This document shows, one piece after another, positions 11,393 through 22,542 of a stretch of 64,000 nucleotides of DNA. This DNA is from Plantago ovata (lineage: Eukaryota > Streptophyta > Magnoliopsida > Lamiales > Plantaginaceae), in the NCBI GenBank assembly GCA_028274465.1, contig CM051457.1:64976899-65040898 (forward strand), read 5' to 3'. Made by a program: the position numbers and the translations under genes. The notes under the pieces are model-generated. The model ran no database searches, was not told the origin of the DNA, and was given only the letters and a program-made list of their open reading frames with translations. Every line of letters starts with the position of its first letter. Position 1 is the stretch's first letter.

Positions 11393-12660
11393 TGATGAAC
11401 GTGTCAGATTCAGTCAAATAAATTTGTTATTTAGCCAAAGGCAATCCACAACTACAACGAAAACCGTAGTGTAGCAGTAGAATGACTCGAGTGTCGTTCT
11501 CTCAGGACTATAACTAGCTTTATCTATTTAATCAAGAGAATATAAAACCGCAGATAGAAAGCAATAGGGGGTTTTCAAGCAGATAATGGAGGTTGGTGAT
11601 AGTATGGTCCTTCTTAACAAAATGGGTCGATAATCATGCATAAATTCCTCGGTCTTGCATAGAGATCTTTGAATGAATCTTGGGTCCTGTTGTAAGTATT
11701 GTGCACTACGAAGATAATATGGGTCTGACCTGTCAACAACTAACGTCCTATTGTGTTCCGTAATCATTCAACACTACGAAGATAATTTAGTCTGATTGGC
11801 CGACAAGTGTCCTAGTGTGCATAATGATCAATACAACATACGAGAATTTTGGTGTTCAACTCATCAACGAAATAAAGCAATGACACGGAGTATAATGCGC
11901 GATATAGCCATTAGCGTGATTATCTTCCCTCGCTAAGAATTCACATACTACCACCAACGATAAATGTAGCTACTCATAATGTGCATGCAATCAATATAAA
12001 TCATAGAAGAAAACATATTGAAAGAATATAAAATAAGTAGATAAAAGTTGTAAGATCCAAAGTTACCGAAGGTTGTCAATCTCCGGATGATTGCGATCCT
12101 CCGCGCTCCAATCTGCTATGAAAAAGTATCCCCTAAGCTATGGAACTCCCAGGACAGGCCCCGGGAAGTTCCTACCTAAAACTATAGAGAGAGGTGAGAA
12201 AGTAGGCTTGGAAAGATATGATTTTCAGAGAGAAAACTCGCAACTATATATAGGCCCGAAAATCCTCTGGGGCGGTTCGCCCGAGGCACGGGTTGGTTCG
12301 CCCCCCAGTTTTTCGCGGAATTTCCGCGTTTTTCAACGCGGATTTGGATTTCTTCACCTTTTCGGACTCGGTTTCAGACTTCTAATGGCCTTCTAACCTC
12401 CAGATTCGACCTCTAGACTCCAATTCCTATCCGGAAACCTTCAGATACTCCAAATAGGCTTCTGGAACACCAATTCCTTGTAAACTTCAATATAATTGCC
12501 CGTAAATCTCCGAATTTCAACCAAAACCTGTAAAATAAAATCTAAAGGGAAACGTGACACTATTCTACTAAAATGTACTAAAATATAGCTAAATTAACAT
12601 AGAGGATAGCTAAATTAGGTGAAAAAGACTCGAATGAAAGTGTAAAATACACATTCATCA
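11393..12660 (-). mobile_element. 5' LTR (1268 bp)
   Basis: This LTR starts TGATGAACGTGTCAG and ends ACATTCATCA, immediately followed by the GCTCC target duplicate. It has a TATA box at 12245-12252 with a palindrome pair upstream (about 12268-12304). It keeps a 30-bp segment missing from the 3' LTR. Confidence 0.93.
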
Positions 12661-12665
12661 GCTCC

Positions 12666-15600
12666 CGACCAGAATGTCATCAAAAGGAGCTCTTCCGAGC
12701 ACGCCTCAGAGGGCCGAATAAGTTAAGTTGAAATGACTTGTTCGATTAGCAAAAGGAAAGACTTGTCCATAATTTTTGACAAGTTTTTACCGAGCATACT
12801 CGGCCTTCAATCTGAGCGACTACGGGATTGCTGAGGTGACTTGGGGGGAGATCTCTGAGCATCTTTTCCTTCACCATCCGTTCGAGTACCCTCCTCGGCC
12901 TGATGACTACCACCATCGGAAGCCTGACTCGCCCGTCCTGGTTGACTAGTGCTGAGCTCGCCCCACGCTTTTCAGCCTCGAGAGTGTGTTGGAACTTGAT
13001 GACCTCGGGATCCCCCAAAGTAGGATCATGTCCGAGGAACGGACCTGGAAGCGCTAGCCACCTAGTTTTGTGATGCCCACATTTTTCAAAGGGCTCGAGA
13101 ATCCCCAGGCGCAGTACCTCGGGAACCCAAGAAGGAAGTAGGCCGACCTTCGCAATATAGGGCACCTCAGGATTGGCAACTAGAGCTCCAAATGCACAAG
13201 CCTTATGCTCCGCATCGGACACAATCTGGTCGGGGTAGTCGGAAAAGTCACCACTTTTGTTATCTTGGAGCCCGACGACATCACTATCAAAGTCCTCGGT
13301 CAGCAACCCCTTAAGCTTCAGCTGAGCAAGGGCCTAGTAGAACCCTTCCTCGCGCGCCGCCTCCTTTGTTTCTTGCATCATTAAGCGGTAAGAGGCAGAC
13401 TCATAAAAACCCTTGGCACCCTCGTACCGAGTGTCCTTGAGGTAACCGAGGACAGCATCCTTGAAGCGAGTCATCTTGACAGACAAATTATTCCACCACG
13501 CCCTCATCTGCCTTTGCCACTTGGCCACATCGACCTCAAGGCTAACAACCTTAGCCTTCTCAACCCGTAGCTCATCCTCCATTGCCCGAGCATGGGTGTT
13601 GGCTTCTTGAACTTGGAGATGCAAGTTTGCGACCTCCTCTAGAGCACCATTGTCAGCAGCAAGGTTTCCAATGGCGTCGACTATAGCAGCAAGCTGCAAA
13701 AAATAAACAACGGCCCAAAGACCGTTGCGAGTTAAAATGGCTCGAGGAGAAAAACTTAAGAAAAATTGTGGAGGAAATTAAGACGTTGAAAGGTTACCTC
13801 GCGCGACGTCGAGCGGAAAAAGCCTACCTTAGCCAAGAGGCTATCCATATTAACGCCAGTCTTCTTAGTCCCAGTTCTATTTGCTAGAGGCGTCCCCCTC
13901 ATCCTTTCCGAAGCGAGTTCATATCCTGATCCCTTCATGTGCCCGATCAAGCTCATCGAGCGCCGTGATCAGATTCACCTCATTAGTAAGGTCCTCATCA
14001 GTCACAATCTCCTTTCCTTTGCCCTATTTCGTCTTGGATTTCTTGGTCGCTCGACCACCTTCATCATCGGAGTTGCTCTTACTCTTCTTGGACGTTTTAT
14101 CGTCCTTCTGCTTGTCGTCGGCCTTCCTAAGCTGAGGCAGCGGCATCTCCAATTGCGGATCACCATCTCTTTCTCGAGGAGCCATGTCGTCCTTGTGGAC
14201 CGAAGCCTCGACGGCTCGCACGGGAGGTGGGAAGGTGAATTCATGACCTTGTCCAACTTTTGTTGTTGGACAAGTTTGCGCTGAGTGGCGCGCTGCCTCC
14301 TCCCGGCCTCGAGCGTCTAAGAAATTATCCACTTAAGCCAATAGTCTGCAAAGGAAAAGATGATTAGTATCCGAGTACACAGGGGTCCGAGGACCAATTG
14401 AAAGCATAAAAGAGCGACAAGCAAAGGGGACCAAAATTAGCTAAGTATGGAAGTGCATCTAAAGAATGCTACTCGAGCAAGAGTAAAAACGTTTGCTTAC
14501 GAAAGTCCTTCTTAAAGCCGCAGTACACGGGCTCGGTCAAATGTGCCCAGTATGGCAAAGGTTCAAGATTCAACGCGCAATAAAAGTATCTCTTGGGGTT
14601 CGGAACCAAGTTCTCCCTTTGGTATCGGACTGCCGAAGGAGCCATTTTTGTGACGCCCGACCGGTCCTTCCATGTGTCTCGGAAAATTTTTTAGGAACAC
14701 CCCAATCTAACTGCTCGTCGGTCATACCGGGTTATCGTGCCTTCCGCACATAAAAGTAGCGTGACCACCACTGGCACACGATCGAGGACGGAGCCTCCTT
14801 GAGAAACGCAAAGCCCGACCGAGTAGAGAAAAAGTAAAAGTGCGGGTTCCCCGGGCTAACAAACACTCGGGAAAGCTGTATAAAAGTCGCGTAGTTTACA
14901 TGTATTCCTCGAATATTGGCATAAGACCCCGTAGCAAACCCATGTACCGATCGAGCTCGAAATTATCTGGGCGGGAGTGAGGCCCAGGGCATTGAAGAGA
15001 GCGCGGCGGAACGCATCATAATAGGGCACCCACCACCCTCACTCGAAAGACATGGTATGCACGGACATGTACCCGGGTGGGGGATTGTAGAAAGTTTGGT
15101 CTGGAGTCGGGAGGAGTATCTCAACCTTTGACTCGGGCAAAGTGTAAATCCATCAAAGATGGGGGATTTCCTCCGCAGTAATGGTAGTCGCGACGGTAGG
15201 TATGGCACCGTCCTCGTTCAACTCACCGTTAGGATCCGGATGGTGACAATCCAAAACCGGTCGAGTAAACTTGGCATCCGAGGAAGCAGCACCTCTATGA
15301 CGAGCATCTTTGGCAAACTTAGGACGAATAGGCTCTCCTTTTCGCCTCCTTTTACTCCTCGGAGCGGACCGAGAAGTCCCGACGTCCTCGTACGCAGACA
15401 CCCGATTATCGACCTCGCGCTCCTCCTCGTCCTCGCCCTCTCCAGTCTCTTTCGGGACATCTTCTTGCTCCCGACTCCTTTTGGAGTTTCCCTCGGACGC
15501 ATCTAGAAAGGGGTCATCTTGAGCCCAAAAAAAGAATCACTGTCTTCATCGTGCACATAAGGATCTGGCTTACTCCTGCTCAAACCGGCCCCATCGGCGT

Positions 15601-16144
15601 TAGTTGGGGGCCGACGAACTTCACCATCAGAAGAAAGGGTTACCACCCTATTATAATAGCCCTGAGGTAAGTATCTCACAGGGCTCGGACTTCTGACTCG
15701 TCCAGAGTAAGACTTTCCTTCGATTTAAAGAATCTCAGGACTTTCAAGCTTGACCACGTCCTTCTCAAAGTTAAGGACTCGGGGCTCTAAAGGGTTAGGC
15801 CGACCCCCAGCTCTATAATTATGCCCGAGAACTCCAGCAACGACATTCATCATCTCGGGCAGAACATTATGCGTGGCACCCTCATCGACATCATCATTAA
15901 TAAATGGGTCGTTAAGGTTGTAATCGTTCCTAGGTCCCCGTCCCCGAGCGACTAATCCATCCTCAGGCGATGTACTCGCTGCCTCTTCTTCCTCCTCGGG
16001 CACCTCGGCCTCGGGCAGCTCATCGTTGAGAAAGCTGGCAGACAATAAATTACTGTTGTCCGCGTACCCACACCCCTCGGACATGTTCTCGATATCGCTC
16101 CTCTTGGACATCCTAAACAAAGGAAGAGGAAAAGGATGAATCAA
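12666..16144 (-). pseudogene. Decayed gene with PF04195-like 'gypsy type transposon' domain
   Basis: A minus-strand gene is preserved as several reading frames. The N-terminal frame (15725-16144) is acidic. The central part (about 14770-15130) has the features of the putative gypsy type transposon domain: PPPGYMSVHTMSFECGWWVP, ALFNALGLTPAQ and HFYFFSTRSGFAFLKEAPSS. A charged, Lys/Asp/Ser-rich linker follows (14024-14332). A coiled-coil region (13334-13699, e.g. LHLQVQEANTHARAMEDELR) and a C-terminal part (12746-13306) complete it. This domain order is typical of PF04195 proteins carried by plant Ty3/gypsy-related elements. Its cellular role is not established. It is a fossil with several breaks and is interrupted downstream by younger elements. 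Confidence 0.7.
13334..13699 (-). other. Coiled-coil segment of the PF04195-like protein
   Basis: A 121-residue stretch with heptad-like spacing of Leu/Val/Ala and many Glu/Lys/Gln (VEKAKVVSLEVDVAKWQRQM-like pattern) is followed by a Tyr/Phe-rich tail. Such coiled coils follow the PF04195 domain in plant homologues and suggest self-assembly. This is inference from sequence pattern only. Confidence 0.6.
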
Positions 16145-16557
16145 CGTTGGTTATTTAAAGTCTGAGAGGTCCATTTAGGTATATTTTAGGTCCAAGTCTC
16201 ATAATTGAGATGCGCAACGACAAAAAAGCGGAATATTTAAATGCATAAGGCGCAAAAATAAGGAAGCTGTCCGACTACCACATAAGGAGGAGAGGGGGCC
16301 AACGAGAATATTAAAGGGGAGAGACTACGAATGTAAAACACACGGGAGTGAGCACAAACCGATAAAGCACAGCGGAAACATATAGAGAAAATGGAAATAA
16401 AGAAAGAAGGAGGTATCGAACTTACTTGATTCGACGAAGTAAGGCCCGACTTGCTCGACTACGGCTGCTGCTCATTCCTTGAAAATTGCTACCCGGCCTT
16501 GGTAATTTGATCTGAGAGAATTTTCGCGGAAATATTGCAAATGAATCTAAGTACTCC

Positions 16558-16565
16558 TATTTATA
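16558..16565 (-). promoter_or_regulatory. TATA box of the PF04195-like unit
   Basis: The minus strand reads CTTATAAATAGGAG. The box lies about 420 bp upstream of the first frame at 16144. Between them, near 16415-16430, is the donor-like AATCAA/GTAAGTTCG, which suggests a spliced leader. It could be the promoter of an LTR whose ends I could not define. Only the sequence resemblance supports it. Confidence 0.5.
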
Positions 16566-17109
16566 AGAGGGTAGTACTGGAACGTGAACCGTCGCATACG
16601 TGTGGCCGCATGTGCGAAGAGGTGGACGCCCCAGATTTATCCACGTCATGAACAAACGGTTTTACCCCTAGAGCGTTGCGAACTAGGAAATAACCATCCG
16701 GGGCGCGCATGAGTTGGGAGTCGGCCTACCAGGCGGGCTCCTCGAGCACAAAAAAAAAGGGGGGGTTGAAAATATCAAAAAACTTGGGAACTCCAGAACG
16801 TCTCTGGACTTCGACTCCTCGGACACAAGCATACTCCTCGGTCCTATGAAGTTGCGTGAACTTACCTGGATCAGATCTCTCTCATACAAATACCCTTTCT
16901 TCATGGCCCGAGCACCGTCTACTCGCACCATAAAAGGGGGGGGGGAGGGAGAGATAGGAGGAGGGAAAGGACATGAAAACAATAACGATCGTAAGGAAAA
17001 AGTTTTTTCCAACCTTACATCGAACCACACTTCAAAATTGAAGGGAAGCCCGACTTGAACTTAATAGTTCCACAACTATCTTCTTCTAAGATACTTGGAA
17101 ACTAGGCGG
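16566..17109. other. Non-coding stretch between PF04195-like unit and solo LTR
   Basis: I see no gene. A G run lies at 16927-16946 beside purine-rich sequence. The right-hand part (about 17050-17109) may be a very diverged continuation of the Copia RT remnant that resumes at 18099, but the similarity is too weak to place a boundary. Confidence 0.4.
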
Positions 17110-18102
17110 CATATGTTGGTGTCGGAATATGTCCAACACCCTAGGGCGCAGCGTACTAGGGCGTCATGGGCTAACCATTATAGAAGGGTACTACTACCCA
17201 TCACCATGGTCCGACCAGACAAGAGACTAGGCAATATAGCCTAAGTACTTATGTTCGACCTAGAAGTACAACTACCCTACTAGCCAATAAGTTGCCCTAA
17301 TAGCAGGTGACGCCCTACTAGCAGGATAATGCCCTAGTAGCCACGATCTAGGAGAAAGGCAAGGCAGGCAAAGAGCTCCTTGGACTTCATCATAACCTCC
17401 GGCTACACAAGGTCGCCCTAGTAGCACGTCGAGAGGAACAAGTGTGGTGACCTTCTACCCTACTAGCAATGGTAGTCAGACGAGTTCCCTTCTGCCCTAC
17501 TCGCACTGGTAGTCGAACATGAGTCCTCCTTACGTCAAGGAAGAACAAACATGTCCCAAGGAAAAGATGGTCCGATGACCTTAGGAGCATAGCGGTGCCC
17601 TACTACCCCGTCCTCGGATGGTACTAGGGCGACACCCGCTCTAGGAGCCCTTTGGTACCTAAGATGACCATTTTACACCTGCCAACCCTAGTGTAAGATC
17701 TTGGCCAAAGTCCATGGGTCACTCCAAATGGGCCTAAGCCCAAGGGAGGCTCAATCATGGTCGGACACTTGTCATGATCCTAAGTGCTAATGCAATATTC
17801 TATTGCTAGTATAAATATGGGCTCACTCCAATCAAGGTAATCATAATGACCTGCCATCAAACACTACTTTCTCACTCTACATTTACTAGGGAAGCCTACC
17901 AACTCCCTACACGTAAAGTCGTCCCTCCGGCTTGATCATTGACAAGCCGGGCTTGTGGCACTACCCCCCCCCCCTCTCTTGGTAAGTCAAATCTCAGGTC
18001 TTAGGAATAGTACGGAAGGCACTAGAAGTGCGAAGGACGCTCTTGAAACTTCGCCCTACAACGACGCTCCAAAGGAAAGCACGAATTACCTATCAGCACA
18101 TA
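17110..18102 (+). mobile_element. Putative solo LTR (985 bp) with TSD CATA
   Basis: The LTR-like unit 17114-18098 starts TGTTGGTGTCGG and ends TATCAGCA, and is flanked by CATA on both sides (17110-17113 and 18099-18102). TATAAATA at 17810-17817 followed by a CT-rich stretch supports plus orientation. Its left half (about 17275-17605) is filled with variants of CCCTACTAGC. A family is not assigned. A 4-bp duplication is shorter than the usual 5, so the solo-LTR call is moderate. It could instead be the LTR of the neighbouring PF04195-like unit. Confidence 0.6.
17275..17605 (+). repeat. Degenerate CCCTACTAGC repeats in the LTR
   Basis: At least eight variants of CCC-TA-N-TAGC occur within about 330 bp: CCCTACTAGC, CCCTAATAGC, CCCTAGTAGC, CCCTACTCGC and CCCTACTACC. 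They are irregularly spaced at 20-60 bp. The core CTACTAG/CTAGTAG is near-palindromic. Function is unknown. Confidence 0.7.
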
Positions 18103-18984
18103 GAATGGAAGATCTATGGAGATAGATCCCAAGGATGTTAGGATTGACACAGTCACCATGTATCGACGAAGTAATCAAGTGCTTTAAAATTGAAGATTCT
18201 GAGAAAGGCTTTCTCCCAGCTACACATGATGTCAAGCTAACAGTTAAAGATTGTCCTATAACTGTTGAAGAAAGAGAAGCCACGAATCATACCCCCGTAT
18301 GCCTCCGCAATGGGATCCATTATATGTGCAATAAGTTGCACATGGCCAAATGAGGGTCTCTGCACTTAGTGATTACTTATCGACACCAACAAAACCCAGG
18401 GGTACCTCACTAGGGTATCTGTAGATAACATTTTCAAGTACCTTGGACGGACTAAAGATATGTTCTTGGTGTATGATGGACAACTAGAATTAAAGATGTC
18501 TAGTTACGTTAATGTCGGCTTCGAATCGGATCCTGAAGACTTGAATTCTCAAACTGGATATGTGTTCACATTGAATAGTGCAGTGATCTGTTGGATAGAG
18601 TTCTAAGCAAGCCACGATTTCAAACACTACCACAGAAGCCGAGTACATTGCTACATCTAAAGCATCGCAAGAAGCTGTCATCATGACGGAGTTCTTGATG
18701 GAATTGAGGGTTATTGCTACTCCAATAAGGATTTATTGTGACAACGTGGGCGCCGTCATTCAAGCCAAGGAGCCTAGATCTACAAACAAGAACAGACATG
18801 TACTTACAAATATCATGTACTACGAATGATCGTAGATACAAGGGGTAATTAATATCAATTTATCTACACAATGGAAAACGTGGCGGACCATTCACAAAGT
18901 CTTAAAAATGGAGACTAATACAAGACATATGCTAACTGTGAGAGTTAGGTATAAATGTGATTGGTTCTAGTATAAGTGGTTGAT
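18099..18984 (+). pseudogene. pol: Copia RT/RNase H remnant
   Basis: A decayed C-terminal part of a Ty1/Copia polyprotein. It aligns with the RT end and RNase H of the minus-strand Copia at 60270-61246. Recognisable blocks are IYGDRS, LGLTQSPCIDEVIK, KGFLPATHD, a DNVGAVIQAKEPRSTNKN-like RNase H block near 18745-18795 and the tail before the polypurine tract. It belongs to the same element as the LTR starting at 18985. It is an old fossil with many breaks. Confidence 0.8.
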
Positions 18985-20649
18985 TGTTAGTAATATGTCC
19001 TAGAGACAACCACAATTAAGGACATATATACTACATCACAATCAACGTAATATTTGTATGTTTGCTTATTCATGTTTATGTCTATTCATGTATGTGTATT
19101 ACACCAGGCAATACAGCATGTCATATCTTTATCAGGTTGGTCTGTATGTATATCAAACATGTCCCCATTGGGTGTATGTATAATCACATAGTAAGTCGGA
19201 ACTATGTGAAAGATCATATGCCCGAATTCTCCCTAGTCGAAGCTCATCTCGGTTCGGGGATCTGAATGAGGCAATCAAGACTATTATGCGTGGAGGTTAG
19301 GCTTGTTGGAGCAAGTGTGGTCAATCCCATGGCTATGGAACGGATCGTTAGAGCGAGTCCATGATGTTCCCATAACGGCGCATAGTTGTTCGAGGAGATT
19401 ATCCGAACAATGAAAGTACCCACCAGATCTCCCATCGATGTGTAATCTACACAATGGTGTCTATGGGAACCGGAGTTTTGGATGTGATGCCATTCGTCCT
19501 TAGACTCTCAGGTCTTTATCATCACATATGTTGCGCCCTGATCTTTGACTGAAACCAATGCTTATACCCTGAAACACTGGGTAGATACGATCCAGCTGGG
19601 AGCTTGGCAACATTACATATTGTGGTGAAAAGTGTTCTTTGGAGAGGACTCATCTCTCATGAGGAGCATAGGAGAGCACTGGTCAAGTCGTCATAGTTGT
19701 GTTGGTAAAGTCATTGGCCAACGCATGGATATATTTATGATAGTCATAAATATATCTACCGAACCAAACAACTCCATGAGGCACCATGAGTGTATTATTG
19801 GGATAGACACATCATCGGTCCTAGATGCATTCGAGTCAGTCAGGTGAAAAGACCTTACCATCGCCGCATTGAGTGAAACAGGCTTCCCCAACGAAAGGTG
19901 GTTTTGAGGTTTCCCACAAACGTCCTAATGTATTAATATTGCAAGTGGAATAATCAGAGAATTCCATGATGCCAAGTCGTGTTATCTAGCTTAACACATT
20001 GAGGCCCTATGGGTCACACTATACGGTGGACCCGCTTGTTAAAAGTGCTATAGGAAAAATTGTAATTAACTAGTTTAATTATAATTGTTTGTGGCATAAT
20101 TAATATTTTTGAAATATTGATTATATAAGTATATTAATTATGTATTAATATATTAATTGTATTTTTAGAATACAATTATGGGTTAATTGAAATGATATAT
20201 TAATTGAATTAATATATGAACTTGGGCAAGATTTAAATTGAATTTAGATATCCCAACTTGCATGTGGGCCCAAAAGTGGGCCCACATACTCCCACCTACC
20301 AGCGCCGTGCGCGTGTGTATATGTGTTGACTCCTCTTAATAAAAACATATGGAGCAAGTTTTCCTAATTGACATGTGATTTAATTAGGTAATGAACCTAG
20401 AAATAAATGTTTACTTGTGCAATAAGAATTGAGATTCTTATTCTTTTCAGGATTCTATTGGTTTCTAAAGACTTCAAATAGATATTATAAATAAAGGGCA
20501 TTAGAGAGCTGGAGAATTATTCTAGTGTGTTAATTATTCTATTCACTGTTAGATAGGAAAATCTCTCTATCCCTCGTGCCCATAAACCGCCGCCGCCACC
20601 TTCCTACGAACTACGTAGGGTTTGATTCTTTAGAAGATAAGTAGGAAAC
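18985..20649 (+). mobile_element. Old Copia 3' LTR, first part
   Basis: It begins TGTTAGTAATATGTCCTAG just after a weak polypurine stretch and aligns with the about 2-kb LTRs at 46785-48798 and 58239-60255 in opposite orientation. It is cut at 20649 by the SIRE-like element and resumes at 45071. The duplicated GAAAC (20645-20649 and 45071-45075) marks the cut. The whole LTR is about 2.1 kb. Divergence from the other two copies is large, so it is the oldest Copia here. Confidence 0.88.
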
Positions 20650-22221
20650 TGTTGGTCCCTTTAAACAACAAGAAAAGACTAGGGGGTGGGGTGAATAATC
20701 TTTTAGAACTTTTCATCGTTTAAAACTTTCTCAGCAAGTGCTTATTACTTTTCAGTAACGAGTTTGCTGGTGCTTAACTTTCTCAGCAAGTACTTATTAC
20801 TTTTCAGTAACAAGTTTGCTGGTACTTAACTTTATCAGCAAATACTTATTACTTTTCAGTAACAAGTTTGCTGGTACTTAAAAACAGAGTGCGGAAGTCT
20901 TTTTACAATAAGTCCTTTTCAGAGAGTGCTAGTTTTAGCAAATGAGCAGAGTGTCAGTGTACAAGAAATGTAGCTTGCTGAAAACTAAATGCGGTAAAGT
21001 AAATCACACAAACACTTTTATAGTGGTATATGAGAGTGGCGTAATCTCTCAACTAATCCACTTTGTCCTTTCTGGGACTGAATCCACTAAGATAAGATGT
21101 GAGGTTCCTTACAAATCCTATCACTAATGATTCTTCAGAAACCAAAGCACACTTGCTTCGTTTCCATCCTAACTAGAGAACTGTAACCTTGTTCTCCACC
21201 AAACTTGGAACTTATAATCAGCAACACTATACTTGATTAATTCCCCCTGCATTTCACGCCTGAAAAGGGTGTTTATCAGTTAGAGAGGTTTGGGATGATA
21301 TCGCTCGAATATAACATTTTCAGCTATAACAAGTTATCTAAAGAAACACAACTTGTAATACTTTTCAGTAAGCAAGTTTAATTGTTTCTGGTGTCAAGAC
21401 TTGTTCTTGTTCGAAAGAAAGAACACTTAACTAATTTCTTAGCCGTGAATGTTCTACTTCTTCACAAGTAGCTTGTGTTTCAAGCTTAAGTCTTGGAACG
21501 GATCAATAGGTAGTAAAGAGTATAGAAGGTTTTGAGTGTTTAAAGCACTAGTGAGAGTTTGATCACGTTGTTGACACACTTCTACTCTTTGTCTGGTGAC
21601 CTCTATTTATAGTGTCTCAAGGGAGCCGTTTGAATTTCAAATTCTAAGGCTTTTCACTTTAAGATGTCACTATCTTGCTTTTTTACTTTCAGCAGCGTCC
21701 TTAATTTGTCTTCTTGTCTTCTTGTTCTTCGCGTGCCTACTTTGCATTTAATGTTCATTTGAATCAAATTTAAATGTGAACGTTGCAGCCAAAATGCAAG
21801 TACTCTTCAGCAAGGAGGTCACATATGTTGTCAGCAAGTGGTCAGTAGTCTCATTTTCAGCAAGCACAACCTACTCTGTCATATAGATTTTCACTTATGC
21901 AAGCTGTTGCTGAAAATCTCACTTTCTGAGCAACATGTGCCTTTGTAGATACCTTTCTCAGAATTCTTCTAAGTCTTCAGTCTTCGAATCTTCAAGTTTC
22001 TGAGCGGTTCTCGGTCTTCAATAGTTCGTTTGTAAAAACAAAGTACATCATCAGCAAACGAAATAACCTAACTAGTATCTACACTAAGTCTTTCAGCAAA
22101 CGTTCCTCTTTCACAATGTCCTTAAAATTCTAAATTCCTATAGACCTTAAGAGTACTAGTTACTGGACTTTCCTTAATTTAGCATGGTTAATTGCTCATC
22201 AAAATTACAAGTTTCCTAACA
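20650..22221 (-). mobile_element. 3' LTR of the SIRE-like Copia (1572 bp)
   Basis: It begins TGTTGGTCCC and ends TTTCCTAACA. The part from about 21447 onward is nearly the same as 44308-45070. It includes three 52-bp tandem repeats near its 5'-coordinate end and many TCAGCAA heptamers. Confidence 0.9.
20724..20879 (-). repeat. 52-bp tandem repeat, three units
   Basis: Units start at 20724, 20776 and 20828, and each carries TCAGCAA (AACTTTCTCAGCAAGTACTT-like) and ends in TTTGCTGGTACTTA. The CAGCAA and TTGCTG parts of each unit are inverted with respect to one another. In element orientation the repeat lies near the LTR 3' end. Confidence 0.85.
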
Positions 22222-22542
22222 AATTTCCCCCTTTTTAATGTTAGCAATCCATGGCTAAATTAATTGTTACCCTATTAGAGGTTCCTGATGTTGAATAAAT
22301 CAGTTGATGAATGCAAACATACTTGAATAATAAACCAGTAAGCATAAATAGTGTGCATAATCAAAAACCAATAAGAGTCAAAAAGTTCATTGCTGATAGT
22401 TATCTTTCAGTAAGTTTACAAGAAAGTTCATAGATAACTAAAGTAATCAGCAAACAAAACAAAGCTTTCCAAGGGACTATTCTATTCCAGCAGAAGGTTT
22501 TCTAAGAATCTCGTTTACACTCTTCTCAGCAAGAGCAGTGAA
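22222..22542 (-). other. Polypurine tract and 3' untranslated part
   Basis: Next to the LTR the minus strand reads AAAAAGGGGGAAATT (22222-22236), a typical Copia polypurine tract. The rest up to 22542 is AT-rich and non-coding. Confidence 0.8.

Larger units (their letters stand above)
4664..12660 (-). mobile_element. Complete gag-protease LTR element without RT (TSD GCTCC)
   Basis: This is a 7997-bp minus-strand element with 5' LTR 11393-12660, primer site 11372-11389, gag 10253-11227, protease 9334-10146, an unassigned ORF region 7408-8279, a long 3' spacer with hairpins and a pyrimidine-rich tract, a polypurine tract next to 5902, and 3' LTR 4664-5901. Perfect 5-bp target duplications GCTCC flank it (4659-4663 and 12661-12665). 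No reverse transcriptase or integrase is recognisable, so it is non-autonomous and fits the TR-GAG type related to Athila. Its LTRs differ by about 1-2 percent by hand comparison plus one 30-bp indel, which implies a recent insertion (order of a million years or less). The gag-protease region shows about one break. Confidence 0.93.

Noticed and set aside
17110-18102. Assignment of this LTR as the 5' LTR of the PF04195-like unit
   Set aside because: Its TATA box points to plus orientation, opposite to that gene, no primer site is visible at 17090-17113, and it is bracketed by CATA repeats; kept only as an alternative.
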